Assembly: GCA_030770545.1 (NCBI GenBank)
Contig: CM061098.1
Coordinates: forward strand, 9,741,501 to 9,805,500
DNA length: 64,000 nucleotides
Direction of reading: 5' to 3'
DNA from: Macropodus opercularis
Taxonomy: Eukaryota; Chordata; Actinopteri; Anabantiformes; Osphronemidae
The translations under genes were made by a program, and so were the position numbers. Below the pieces are notes generated by a model. It was not told the DNA's origin and searched no databases. It saw only the letters and a list, made by a program, of their open reading frames with translations. Of the stretch, positions 1 through 13,300 are shown piece after piece; positions within the stretch are counted from its first letter, which is position 1, and each line of letters starts with the position of its first letter.

Positions 1-3000
1 CCTGCTCAGGACGGCTATTCCTCTTTTACCCAGTCATCACACACAGGCATTCACAAAACCAGCTGACAGGTCGTTTAACCCCCAGCGTTTAGGATAAATC
101 AAACAAAACTGTTGGGATTTTCAGTTATAATAGCAGATAATAACAGAGAATTGAAATGATCATGTTATTCTACATTCTGCACTGATGCACCTGTGTAGCT
201 TTACCAACATAAATTCATATGATCGGTTGAAGCTACAGGTTAAAATTTACAATCAAAATGTTTGTGGTAGGTGAGATATTGCCATAGCTCACACTTTATA
301 ATACATCTGTATGTTTTGTATGTTCAATAAATGTGCAAGTGAAAAGTAGAGCTTTTCCCTCAGTATCGCATGCAATGAACAACCACCTTTGATGCCCTAT
401 CCTGTATAGCAGAAGTGATGGCGTGTGCTGCAGTGGCTGGGCTATAAGCAACAAAGAAAAATGTGTGTGCGCTGTATGGAGGTGCACATGGGACAACTAT
501 GGAGAGCATGACCCAAAACAGATGCTGCCAGGTTCACAAGGCCTCAGTTTTCTCATCTGTGGCCATCTGCTACGTAGAGTTACAGGAAGGAAGAGATGTG
601 TCAAAGTGGAAGACGGGACTCTCAGGGGTATTCAAGGACAGTCTTGCTGTGCATGTGTGTATATGGGTCTTATGGGGCCACCAGCAAAGGAAGTTTCTTG
701 ACAAGAAGAAGGGTAAACATCTCTCATCTGTATGAAAAAGCTGGAAATACATGAAAGATTAAAAATTTAAATGCCTAAACATAAAACCAAACAAAACTCT
801 GTGACATCCATCACAGCAAGTCCTGTAACACAGATGTCACTGATGTGTTAAACCTTTGATGTTTCTCCTCCCATTAAAATTTGCTTCTCAGCGTGTTCAG
901 TGCAGCTCTCAACCAGATGAAGAAACCTTTGAACTCCTCAGAAGGAATTAAGCAGAACTTATTCTCTGCTGACTAGCTAATCTGTGACTCAGTGTGTGTC
1001 TGTCTCTCAGGCTCCCTTTCTGTGTCCTCCTCAGTAAAAGAGAGGATCATAATCGTCAGCATTTCAATAGCACGCTTATGACTTTGCTGAAATCTTCTTA
1101 GAATGTGCTGTATGGTCGTGAGAATGTACAGCGGCTGATGTCTGCCAGCCATCTGCTGCACCACTGTGAGTTTTTAGTTTTGTGACAAGTGCAAAGGCAT
1201 TGCAGTAGCCTGGCTAGTCTGTGCAAATCTCAGAGCCGACATTCTTGTCACATCCCTGCTCTCCGCAGCGGCAGAGGGAGATCCAGAGATCTGTGTTCTA
1301 ATATTAAGTGGATTAATCAAGAATGGAGAGTCAAGGTTGTCATAAATATAAATGAGGTCTTTTGAGGCATAGGGCGAGACATGCTTCATGTCCACACACT
1401 GTAGGCTATTAAGAGTTTATCAGCACAGTGGATTAAGACCAATAACCTCCATTAAGACCAATAACCTCCATTTAGAGGCCAGGACACACAGTCAGTCCTA
1501 ATGATGCATTGGAAAGGGGTTAAACCCAAAGGTAATATGGACCAGCTGGCCTGCCAACACCAATCACTGACCCAAACCATAATCCAACTGTTTTCTGTGC
1601 CTCATGTACTAAAAATGTCTACGTATTTTGCAAGATAATTAGATTGCAGAGCTTTTTGCCTTTTGTATAACTGTAGCAGATAAATAAAAAAAGCTACAGT
1701 ACCTGTCACATAAACACAGAAAACTATACTGGAGAACTGGAATGATTGTTAACACACATTGTGTCAACATGTATATTTGTGTATGCAAGAAATACCAAAT
1801 CTCTGGGTACCAGAAAAAGAGAAGTTGGCTGTCACTCCCCAAGAAAATCAAGTTTTCATAGTGGCAAGTCCAGTACATTCAGTAACCCCTGCCATCACTC
1901 ATGCACTGCAGCTTTAAAAAAGTCTGAAATCATTGTATCGAAGCTATGACAACCTCACATATAGACTGATAGAGAAAGAAGGATGGGAAGAAGGATGAAA
2001 CAGATGGTGGAAAATAGATTTTTCCCCCAAGGTGCATTAATCAAATAGACCACAGAAAGGGCAATATTAGTTCAATGCATTTAATATAGTGTGTTAAATA
2101 AAGATGTGTCTGATGAAATGAGTTTACTTTGATGGACAAAATGATCAAAACTCAGTGCGATTATATAAAAGTAAGAAAGTAAAAACTATTAATACATAGC
2201 TGCTGAGTGGGGATAATCACGTAACAGATGTCAGTGATCTCTTGCTAACAGAGTAAAAGAAGAGGACGATCAGGAAGGAAACAAAAGCCTGCGATAGGCG
2301 GGAAAATGGTCAAAGTCCATGTCTCTGTTTCTTTAATTGAATGAGCTTGGTGGCTATAATTACATTTTTGCAGGGGGGCTTCTGCTTGACTGACAAGATG
2401 TACAAGAGTTGACTGACAAAACAGAAAGATGTATAATATCTCTGTACAATAAGTTTTATTCTAATATTGAAATAGTGCCAAAACTGTGCTTCATTTGTGA
2501 GATATGTGCAAAATGATTTATGCATAATTTACACTTCAGTTTATGGTTAGGAAAAAAACACAGACTGAACTCAGCTCCATTCATGGAGGAACATCACTTC
2601 ATAAAGGACCTAAACTGGCTTAACAGCAGCTGTTATGCTATTTAATAAAATGATTCATCATAATCTGATGAATAACAGTTTGTGTATGAAAATGGAAGAG
2701 GTTAAGCACAAATTAGCTTGCTGCATTAGACATTCCCAGCCCAGTAGTGCTTCTTGCAACGAGGACATCTGACAGTTCACTCTTTTGTAGAATATGCTGG
2801 TTAGATATAATAGAACCCAAAGAGACAAATGTTTTTGCTAACCCCAAAAAACCTTAGAATCCTCCATCAGGAGCAGCAGACTCCAGAGAGAGACCTGAAC
2901 TCACTTCAGACATGCACCAGACTTCTGCAGATCAACATCTCTCAACTCTTCAAGATGCTTCATTGACAGTTTGGTGCTGCAACGTTTGTATCTCGGTTTT

Positions 3001-3033
3001 CAAAGTAGCCTGATTTCTGTTATTTCCCTTTAG
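1..3033. other. Non-coding stretch
   Basis: No convincing coding exon is seen. Open frames are below about 95 codons, occur on both strands and carry no recognisable domain. The only discrete structure is the perfect 19-bp tandem duplication listed at 1432-1469. The rest is AT-rich DNA that could be intron or intergenic. Confidence 0.6.
1432..1469. repeat. 19-bp perfect tandem duplication
   Basis: The unit ATTAAGACCAATAACCTCC occurs twice head to tail (1432-1450 and 1451-1469) with no mismatch. The second copy is followed by ATTTAG, so the array stops there. It looks like a recent local duplication, for example by replication slippage, and is a plausible length polymorphism. No function can be assigned. 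Confidence 0.9.
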
Positions 3034-3140
3034 GTCTGCTTGAAAAGGAATGCTTTGTCTTTTATTAGGAGATCAAACTTGGTAGCACACGGCCTTGTTT
3101 ATGAACATCAAACCGATTGAGGGGTAAAAAACTAAACAAG

Positions 3141-6100
3141 GTGAGTCCGACTTAAATGTATATTTTTCCTTAGCTCCAACATATACGAGCTATTTAACGT
3201 ATATCAAAGTAAATAGGAAGTACAGAGGTGAAATATTGGGTGAGTCTGACAGTGACACAGTAAAAGTCATTCCACAACAATAACAATGCCAAGATAAAAG
3301 ACACACACCTCGCTCCGCTGGTTGAACGTGAGGTTAAACTCTTTTAAAAAGGAATGAGATGAAAATGAACGGTTTTAGATCCCTGGGTGGATGATGGCAG
3401 AGCAGATGGGCCAGAACTACCGAGCACATCCAGTTTCATCATCCTCCTCAGTAGCTCCTGGGTGTGGATCTGTTGCGGTTTCTGTTTACGTTCGTCATCA
3501 TTGCTGCTGCTGCCAAAATTCCCTGAAGCCTCTTGCTCATAATCTGCAGAGAAATAAACAGAGGCACAGTAAGAACTGAACTGATTACATCGAGTCCTTC
3601 AATTCAAAAGTCTCCTGAGGAACACTTCTCTGACAATGGGGCAACAAAAAAAATACAAATTCATCCCTGGGCAAATGTATTGAATTACGTAAAATAAAAT
3701 GTGTATAAAATTACTGATTAAAAATGAACTAAAGAAAAATGTAAACATCCAAAGTGTTCACAATGACACAGAAGATGAGTGAGCCTGTGGTACAGAGATC
3801 CCACTGCAGAGAGAGATATTTTTACATGAACTCACCAACTCTTACACTGTGACTTTGCTAATTCAGCTAATCTCGCATATATTAATCACTGCTGTCTGCA
3901 CCCTTATGCAACTTCAGCTCATTGTTTCAGTTTGGCAAAAATGATAAAGCTGCCACTTCCAGTACACCAGCTTTGCACATGTTCCCTGAATGATACGTCA
4001 ACACAAACACTGCAGAGATCCAAATTAAACAAGCAGCTGCCAGGGAAAAGTTAGCATCCAGAGGCTTGGATGTTTTTCCTGCAGCTGGCTGACCAAACCG
4101 AGGGAAACAACCGAGTCAATATCGGATTTGCATTCTGCAGCTGAGCATGGTTACCGCTTTCAGGATGCTCATTTTACCAGCACTGCATGTGTCATGTTAG
4201 AGAAGTGTTTGTGGACCTGCTGAGTATATTTCAATGCTTTTAAAATTGCTGCATCCAGGTTTCAGAGGATTCAACATACATATATAGGTGAGAAATGATG
4301 ATGAGACTGAGTAAATAAAGACATATAAGGACATATATTATTGTGAGATTAGCACCACGGTGGTCTTGTTGTCCTTGATTACAGACAACTTACTGTACAA
4401 GCATTTAATTATTCTGTTCATACAAAGTGTGTTTGTGTAAACCCAGTCACTCATTTTACAAGTGGACTTCAAAATGGCTGATTGTGCAACCTTGTTTCGT
4501 TCTTGCTGTCTTTCCATTTCATCTTGTACCTGCTTTCTTTTCCCATCATCCTCCCTGCATCAGGCTGCAGGAAGCCGAACAAACACCTACGCTTTTATCA
4601 CTTTCACTCCAACTCCAGCAGAGCATGTCCACCAACAATGTCCTATATTTGGACGCTTCTTGGCTTTGAAAATTAGTGTGAGCTAAATTCTAGGCTCCAA
4701 CATATCCGCTCAGTAAACATTCACTACTGCATCTTTCATTTCCTCCACTCTTAACTGCCCTCACTCCACAAATCTGAGGTTTTTCAAGGTTAAAACTGGT
4801 TTTCAGTCTTCTATTCGTTTGACCATTTGGTGAGTCCCATTAAACACACACACACACACACAGCAGGCAATATCAGTGCTGCACATGCACAGTCAGGATG
4901 TCACCCTTCCTGAACACACACCAAATAGTATAATCTGGCTGACGGCGCTCAGCATCAAGTGTCAAAACTGTATAGAAAGCACATGAACAGTAGAGGGCAG
5001 TAATGCAAAACAAAACACATACACAGATCTTATAATATACTAACAAACAGTGCAAGAAACACCAACATGATCACATTGGCTTTCTTAATATACTTTTTAT
5101 GCAAAGTTTTGCAATTCCAGTATAGACTTGTACGAAGTCAGGTCAAATCAACTGCTTAGTTATTGGACCACAAGCTCGTGTGGAGATTACTGGGGTGTAT
5201 TCAAACTGAGATTGGCACTGTACAACCTACTATCAAAGTTCTAATGCAACACCTTACTTTCCACCACAACGCTTACAATCCTAATAATTACAATATATCT
5301 ACATATATGAGCTTTAATTTGTGTGTATGCATGTATATGTAGAGACATTCCTTCCTTTAAGTAGCAGCACTAGTAACAACACAACTGACAACACAACTGG
5401 CCACTTTGTGAAGGTATATGTATATAATAAACAAGGAAGATTTGAGGGAAAACACCATCATTTAAGAAAATGTGCAGGCATAGAGGTCTATGGACAGAAT
5501 TGGAATTGAGAGTGAGGCAGGACGGAGGTCTGAGCCTAACCGACGATCTGAGTGTGGAAGACGAATTATGTAACTACATTTGAGTGAGCAGGAGGGATTT
5601 GCATGGTCGTAATGATCAAAGCTCCTTTCAGTCAGCTTTGGCACTTTGAATCCCCTGGACGTTAACTCAAACTGAACAAGAGATCCCGGTGTCAGACAAA
5701 GATGACAAACTGTCGGGAGTAGTTCATATTAGCTGGAAGTTGTTGGAGTAAAAGATGGATGGTTAAAAGCAATAGGACTGAGTAGTGAGGGAAAGCATTT
5801 AAAAGACAATAACCTCTGGAAAAAAAAAGAATCTTGACTGGCTGCAGGCAGGTCACTGTGAAACCCAGCAGAGATCAGTTGCAGTGATGTTTGAAATGTC
5901 CACAAGGATTTAATGACAAGCAACACATCAAATTTAACAGCACTTCACTATCATCCCATTGAGTTTGTACGTGTCAAACGTAGCAATTATTTTAATAAAA
6001 TATAAAATGTAAAACCTGTTCATCATCATTCATCTCCCGTTGTCGAGTTACACTTTGAATGACTGAGTAAAAGTAATGTCATTTCCTGCAGAATCTGATT

Positions 6101-8925
6101 TAAGAAGAAAAATCTACCCGACAGTTTTCTATTAACTCTAAATCACGTGTCTCGTTAAGGTGTAAGATTCCTTTCTGTTCATTCCTTAATGTCTGCCTTT
6201 GTCAGCCTGTTGTGTGTGGACACAAACTTAATTTGTTCATTTTGACATTTGTTCTGTTTTAACGTATTTGAATTTTGTGAGATTCAGACTTTTCCCCTCG
6301 TTGTCTCTCCACGCTGTGCACCGTTTACCACAAGGAAGCACGAGTCTTATAGGAAGCAACCCAAATAGTTTCGGACAGACACAGCACTGTTCCATGTGAT
6401 ACAAGTCCTTTTGCTGGGCAGTGAGGCAGAAAACATTTGCACACTGGGAGGCACACAAACGACACAGGGAAGATACACAGGGACAAAACGTCCTGTGAAC
6501 GGTTTCTTTCAGCAGCGCAGCAGGGTCAGGCCAGCTTAAGGATGTCAGAGTCAGACACACAGCTGACATCAAAGTTGTTCCTCAGGGAATACATGGAGAA
6601 CACTTGTACATTTAGAGCACAATGGGGTTCTGTGGTTAAGCGAGAACTTCAATAGAGGCCCCATGAAGGGAGGCATTCACCCTGTTGAAGCCTTCTTGAA
6701 TGAGAGACTGTGTCAGAAGGGCCTGAGAGGGGTAGACTGACTGAGACCGAGCAGGTACGAAACAGCTGCATGAAGACATGTACTTGATTAAAAATGCATA
6801 AAATGCAATTTATCAATTATGAATAGAGTTGGAAATAAATGAAAACAAACCTGTTTGTTGGGCATCAGTCAGGGCCAATATCATTGTCTGTTTTGCTCCC
6901 TTCAGAAATCTGAGTGGGCTGAGAAATGTGAAGCTGGTGCAAAATCCTCAGCAGGATGTTAATTTCGTCTTGGTGAGGCAGGTGCAGAACTGCCACGAGC
7001 AAAATCTGTCTGCTGCTCAGTGAACAATGACTCTTGTTACCGCGTGGCTCTGTAGACTGTGTCCGCCTCTGTAATTCTTGCTTCATATATCATATTGTGT
7101 TGTTCATTCATTCAGACTATAGCCACACATCGAAACTCACAACAACACAATGTTTTTCCATTTAATGGATATATAGCAACATGAAATATTCTATTTTCTA
7201 AGGGTTGCTGACCTTTAGAATAGTGTGGGGTTAAACGTCTCTCTTGGTAAAGGTGTGGGCCTGAAACCTGAAGGTTTGCCGTTCTCACAAAAACACAGAA
7301 GACAACCAGAGCAAATATTGCATGTGAGGCAGCTTTCATAAAATGGGACAAGAGGGAAATTGTGAGGAGGGTTATTCATCTTTGCAGTCAAGATGTGGAG
7401 TCATCCATCTGCCCTTTATGCAGAAGTGTCACCATCACATATAAGAACGGAGCCGAGAAGGAGAAGGGACGGTGGCATGGAGATGGATCGAGCAATAGAG
7501 AGACGGAGGGAGAGGAAACTAGATGAACGTTACATGTAAGAACCATGGACACAGACAGTTCCTGGAAGTTGTGCTTATTAATTCAGTTTCTTATTGAATT
7601 CTTGATATTTGTCATATTAATTAGATAAGAAGAAAAATACAAACTGTATAAAACCAGTCAACTAACTAACATGGGCTCCTGTAAGTATATGCATGTATAC
7701 ACAAACAGGGCACCTCACAAACACATACAACATTTTTGGCCATGTGATAAACTGCACTAGTTTGAGCTATGGTGTCAATGAAATTTAAAATTACTTAAAA
7801 AAACATAAAAACGACAAACATGAAATAGAAGGTGAGTGGGATAGAAAGAGAGGTGGACGGAGACACGTGCAGAGCATGGACTCAACGGACTGAGTGGTGC
7901 TTGTGTACGTGAAGGCCTGTATTAGTGTGTCTAACGTCACAAGCCAGATGATGCTGCATTAACTAGTCTGTCTTTCATCAAACAAGCTATTGATCTCAGT
8001 CAGATATCAAACACCGGATAATAGCTGTGAATTACCCCCTTGCCTTCCCTTTCTTCTTTCTTCCCCCCATCTCTCACTGCCTTTCATGCAGCATTTGTTA
8101 GCTCAGGGAACTCGATAGGGAAGAAAACACGCTAGTCATATGTTTGAAAACTATGTATTCACTGCAGGCAAAACGAGTCCAGAAACACACCCGTCAGTGC
8201 ATGTACGTCCCCACAAAACGTTGATGATATAATATTAAATCATGTGCCAGACAGGTGTGAGCCAATTTAATGAATGTGAATCTGACACGATTGCCCAGAG
8301 TCACTTCAACACAGAACAGCTGTAACACTTCTACTTTAAGATTACATCATAATATTGGACTAAATTGATCTTCTATCCCTGAGCCAGACACGTGCACCTG
8401 GCCAATAACATGCAGCGAGGCCACAGACTCCCACCCAGCAGCATCGCATTCCCCGCAAGGCCAGTTGTCAGACTGTCTGCTGCCACCAACACTCAGCCCA
8501 TTTGGATAATGTTCTATTGTTTTCCTGCTCATGCTGGACTCTGGTTGCTGGACCTTGTTTCGGGTAATGTGGTCGTGGGAGTTGGATTACATACTTGCTA
8601 TGTGTCATATTTGGACGTGTTCTCAGTAAGATGAGAATCCGTTTTTCAGAATTGTGCTGCATGCACAACTCAACTTTTGTTGTTGTTTTCTTGTTGTTTG
8701 ATTGTGTGCTTTCTGTGATGCTACTGGATAGTGCAGGAGTAGCAATTCAGGTCTTTAAGCGCCTCCCTGCTCAGTCAGGATTTAAATCATTTCACTTTGA
8801 GTGTATGAGGATTGTATCTCTTTACATCACACTAGTCAGAATACTGTACAACAATCTGGCTCCTAGAATACTACCCAGAATATTTGGCACAAAACCCATA
8901 ATCCTATACAACCAATCTGAGTTAG
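3141..8925. other. Non-coding stretch before the piggyBac remnant
   Basis: No coding exon is supported. Open frames reach 115 codons but show no family motif and no pair of good splice signals. A short CA run lies at 4844-4862. The segment ends at the left terminus of the piggyBac element. Confidence 0.55.
4844..4862. repeat. (CA)n microsatellite, short
   Basis: An uninterrupted run of about nine CA dinucleotides. It is a simple sequence repeat of the kind common in fish introns. Confidence 0.9.
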
Positions 8926-8932
8926 CCCTTGT

Positions 8933-8966
8933 ATTATGTTGAAAAAAAATCACATTGATTATGTTG
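8933..8966. repeat. Duplicated ATTATGTTG inside the left piggyBac terminus
   Basis: ATTATGTTG occurs at 8933-8941 and again at 8958-8966, separated by an A-rich spacer, while the right terminus has one corresponding copy. The left end therefore looks expanded by a short duplication or insertion relative to the right. This interrupts the terminal repeat and would probably impair transposase binding. Confidence 0.7.
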
Positions 8967-9105
8967 CGGGTCATTTTGACACAATACAATACAATTTCAA
9001 TCTCCATAAATATTTGGAAGAACCATTTACTTAACATTTTTCCTTCTCCACAAAATCAACTTAACATTTTCTCAGATTTTCAATGTGCAACATTTTCAAT
9101 GCTGT

Positions 9106-9960
9106 TCACATAATGGACATAATATAACTGTGCTTTCTGCAGATGTAATTCTTGCATTTCACACAAAAGGTGCTTGTTTTACTGTCCTTTCGGGGGGGAC
9201 AGACTTGGCATCTCTTCCGTTTCTTTACACCTGTATCCACTGGATCCTTTGCAGATTGGATGGATGGCACAAACCTGACCTTTTCAATGACAGCTGCAGC
9301 TGCTGGGGACCGAGCTGGCCTGGCTCGCCTCTGGATCTTAGGGGTGACAAGGGCCAACGGGCTGTCTTTCGCTGGGAGCTGTATGTTGCTGTGACTTTGT
9401 CTAGATTGTCAACTCCTCCTTTGGTGGAGTTGTAGTCCAGGATCATCTGTGGCTTCTTGTCTTCTCTTGTGCTCAGAGATGCATCTCTGTGCATTGTGCC
9501 CATGCATTATTGTTCCTCTTTGGGCAGTATGAAGCAACTGTTATACTGAGGAATGCAGAGATCTTCCCTGCATCTTCAGAATTTCACTGGGAAGTTCTGG
9601 CTTATTTCTTCTGATTGTTCCCAACATAGTCAGCTTTCTTCAGGGAGCTTTCCAGTGTACACTTGCATATTCCATGCAAAGCTAGATTTTGCATCACAGG
9701 CTGCCCATATTTTGATGCCATACTTGGACGGCTTGCTGGGCAGATACTGTCGGAAAGGAAAGCGACCCCTGAATGGAACAAGGCGTTCCTCATCCACAGT
9801 AACATGGGGGCCAGGGTTGTACAACAAAGGTAGGATTTCAACCCATTTATCCCACACGTCTCTGATTGCAGCTAGTTTGTCTCTTCCACGTCGATCAGCT
9901 CTGGTGTCGCGGTTGTCAAATCAGATCACACGAGATATCATGTGAAATGTCTCTGGAGAC
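9106..9960 (-). pseudogene. piggyBac transposase pseudogene (middle and C-terminal fragments)
   Basis: In an intact family member this is a DDD cut-and-paste transposase that excises and inserts at TTAA in the nucleus. Reading down the minus strand, the recognisable blocks are ETFHMISRVI followed by an in-frame TGA at 9921-9923 and then FDNRDTRADRR; WDKWVEILPLLYNPGPHVTVDE; VPFRGRFPFRQYLPSKPSKY; YGIKIWAACDAKSSFAWNM; KLTMLGTIRRNKPELP at about 9577-9636 in another frame; DYNSTKGGVDNLDK at about 9397-9440; and a Cys-rich tail (CQVC, CVKC, CRKH) in a third frame ending at 9106. The Asp of TVDE (codon about 9792-9794) and the Asp of GGVD (codon about 9408-9410) correspond to the first and third catalytic Asp of the family. 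The stretch that should carry the second Asp is deleted. The N-terminal third is absent. Stops, two or more frame changes and deletions make this a dead copy. Confidence 0.9.
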
Positions 9961-10340
9961 ATGAGAACAGTGACAAGGACAAGGGTGAGAACGTTTCCCC
10001 CGTACACACACCTGGGTCTGAATGTCTATTCAGAGGCAGTCAAAATATAATTAACTAGGCAATCAAAACAAAGTACATCAAAGAGACATGTTTAATTTGG
10101 ATCTTCAGCTTCTTACCCACATTAAAAGTGTCTGGGTCAAAATGACCTGCATCCTCATCTTTGTGTACAAACTCTGCACAGACATTCCAGGACACATCAA
10201 AGTGTCCATATTTTACACAGCAGTTCATGACCCCAGATGAGGAAAAGTCACAAACTTTCATGAACAAAAAGAAAGGACCAGTACTTTGGTCAACAAAAAA
10301 ACTGAAACGGGTCAAATTGACCCCTAACATAATATGAAGG

Positions 10341-13300
10341 CTAGAGAGGCAGATTTCTTGCGTTCCTATAAAAGAGCAAATAAGGAATCTTACTGCACTG
10401 CAGGCTGCACTGTAAGCTTTATCGCTTCTTGACTTGAGTTTAATGAAACCTGCAGGAAACCGTATTTTATAAGGTTATTAGAATAGAATAATGAATCCAA
10501 GATACAAGGTTACACACAGAGAAGATATAAAAACATAACACAGCAAACTAATGTAACTAATGTAAGCAATGAAAAGGACAATATTAAAACTAAACATACA
10601 CCATATTATGTATGGATTATAGAAATTATGTTTCTAGATTTGAAGAACTTAATGAGAACTATTTTGGTGCCGCATCAGCCTCCGTGGTGACGTTATCGTA
10701 TCTGTCTGTCTTCACATTACGCTAACAACACAGTCAATGCACAATACACAGACCTGGAATCTAACAGCAAAGACATGGCAGACAATAGAGGATGATGGAA
10801 TATCATTCTGCCAAAAATTTAAATCTAAATGCACAAAATACATTTTTGAAGCTGCAGCACACGTTTGGTCAATGCTTCTGACTTTGTCTGCTCTCAGTAA
10901 TGTCTGATGATCATTTATCATGGCTCATACGCTCATTTCCTGTTTTGTTTGCTCCCCTGTGTAATTACTGTGTATGGATGGTGTCAGGTCAGCTGCTCCT
11001 CTGACAGCACCTCCCAGTTCAGCTACACTTTCTCTCATCTCAGCACCTCTGACTGCAATTTTTCCACTCAGTGACAAAAAAATGAAAAAAGAGGCCTGCT
11101 GTGAACATCAATTAGAGCCTGACCTAATAACACACTGCACTGTTAACATGCTAAGTTATTCCTGTTCAAAGTACTGGGTGTAAGCGTGGTATTTCTGCAC
11201 CACTTAAGCCAGTGCAGTGGCCACGTCTGGTAACTGTTGAGGTTTCACACTGGCAGCAGAAAAACTGATTACTACGGCAGAATAAAGATGGAAAAACTGT
11301 TACAAAGTGACAGAAGGAAAATGAGACTCACACATATACAATAAATGTGTCAGAGCTTATTTATGTAAAGAAACAGATCCAGTGACAAGGAATGTTTGGC
11401 TGTTTTCTTCTCTGTGTGACATACTGTGAAATCCTCACCCAAGCAGTAACACTAACACACACGTCATGTTTTGCTTGATTAATTCAGGACTTGGCCTTAG
11501 TTCTGTTTTCCAGTGCTCAGTGTAACATATCTGACCTCTTCATGGGAAAATGACATTTTCACTATGGGGAAATTATAACAAGGATGAAATGTAGGTAGAA
11601 AGGTCAGGTGAGAGGGCTGAAAGTATGCAGCAGCACCTCCACCGCCTCTGATGCAACTACCTAAATATGAAAACCAATCCAAAATTAGTAGAAATTCTGA
11701 TTGTCTTTGTGTCGTGGACAGAATATAAAATCAGCACAATTATGCTGAGCGATGGACACCAGATGTGTTAAAACTTCAGCAAACGGATGCTGAGAGCAGC
11801 AGCGGTCTCATGGCGAGTGGGGAGAGAAAAAAAGATGTAGTGACACTGATAAGATGAGAAGAAGATGACAGGAGAGGTCAGCAGAGTAGACAGGAGAGGA
11901 GAGATGAAAGAGGAGCCTTTCAGGAATAATAACCCAGAGACAGAAAGGAGTTTTCATCCATGTTAGTGAGTGAGCAGTGCTGACTCATTCACTAACCAAA
12001 CCAACACAAAGGACTCACTCCAACTTTCTGCGTGTCCCTATTCTCCTCCCGCTTCTTCACTCTTCATTTTTTTCTTATTTAATTAAAAAACATCACAAGG
12101 TCACGGCATTGTACCACTAGCGCTGACATTGGTAAATGTGCTTGCATAACAGAATTCAGATAATAGATGTCTGGGACGATGGTGGTTAGTTTTATAATTC
12201 TGCTCAGGCTTTGAGTAAAACGCCAGTTGCTGATAAATGAGGAAAAAAGCTATAAAAGCTAAAACAAAGAAAAGATGTGACTGCATAATGAATTTCATGG
12301 CTCTTCCCCTGGATGCTTTTGATTAAAAAAAAATCTATGAAAAGGCCCCACATCCCAGAGACTGGTCTGACTGAAGACATGTCTCTAGATTAAAGAAATG
12401 TTTAATATATGTGAATGTGTCGATTTCCATAAAAACATTTGCATTAGAAAGTGAGTGGAAGGTGCACTAGACATTGGAAACATTCTGAATTACAATGAAT
12501 TAATATTTTCTATACTTGAGCAGTGCAGCGATTACTAATCAAAAGAAACAGACACTTAATATAAAATAAAAAAAGTGTCCAGTCAGTGGCAACTAAATGC
12601 ACTGAAATCACACAGAAAATTAAAGTACACATTTGAAATCACATTCTATTCTATTCTATTCTATTCTATTCTATTCTATTCTATTCTATTCTATTCTATT
12701 CTATTCTATTGTTATTTTGTTCGGCCCAACCCTGTGAGGGATAAACATGACCAGGATGAATCCGTGTCTTTTTAAATCTAATACAAATTATACAAATAAC
12801 AATAACAACAATAATTATAATATGCAACATCACATTCTGCTCATTCTGTGCTTAAACATCTAAATACAAATACAGAATGACAACCTGAATGGAAGGTTGG
12901 CTAACACCACATTGTACCACATTGTACCTGGCGGAGGAGGTGTCACTGAATGCAGCACTGGGTGAGGACGTATCGCTTCACACTATTAGACTCTGTTCTC
13001 TGCATTGTTGCTCTTTTTCATTGCTTTCTGTCTAGTTTACATTAAGAAGCTCACAGCCGACACTGTATCACGATTTAATCTGCCAGTCAGTTGTATTCAT
13101 CATTTATTTCACAGCAGCATACTGGATCTAAAACATTCATTATAGTCATGTTGTTTTTATTCAACCAGTTCTGCAGTAAGGTGACAGTTCACCTACAAAT
13201 GATCTTGTATCTTACTCCAGGTGTTTCAAAACCTGATTTATAAGCTTAAGTGTTTAATTGCTGCAGCACTTCCAGCTTTACTCCTGGCAGAAAGTGACAT

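Larger units (their letters stand above)
8926..10340 (-). mobile_element. Decayed piggyBac-type DNA transposon, internally deleted
   Basis: The two ends form an imperfect inverted repeat. The left end reads CCCTTGTATTATGTTG and, after an interruption, CGGGTCATTTTGAC. The reverse complement of the right end reads CCTTCATATTATGTTA followed by GGGGTCAATTTGACCC. Between them, on the minus strand, lie blocks that match piggyBac transposases. The flanks are TTAG on the left and CTAG on the right, which fits a mutated TTAA target duplication but does not prove it. The element is about 1.4 kb. Autonomous piggyBac elements usually need a transposase of about 550-600 codons, so coding sequence is missing. 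The sub-terminal palindrome GGGTCAAAATGACC near 10134-10148 resembles the terminal GGGTCA motif. The copy cannot move by itself. Identification as piggyBac is firm; the exact boundaries are less so. Confidence 0.88.

Noticed and set aside
9553..9945. 130-codon plus-strand frame
   Set aside because: It is the antisense of the piggyBac transposase blocks, which lie on the minus strand.
10055..10330. 91-codon minus-strand frame entering the piggyBac terminus
   Set aside because: It reads through the terminal repeat and shows no transposase motif. It is more likely untranslated element DNA.
12575..12775. 66-codon frame with repeated FYSIL
   Set aside because: Translation of the CTATT microsatellite.
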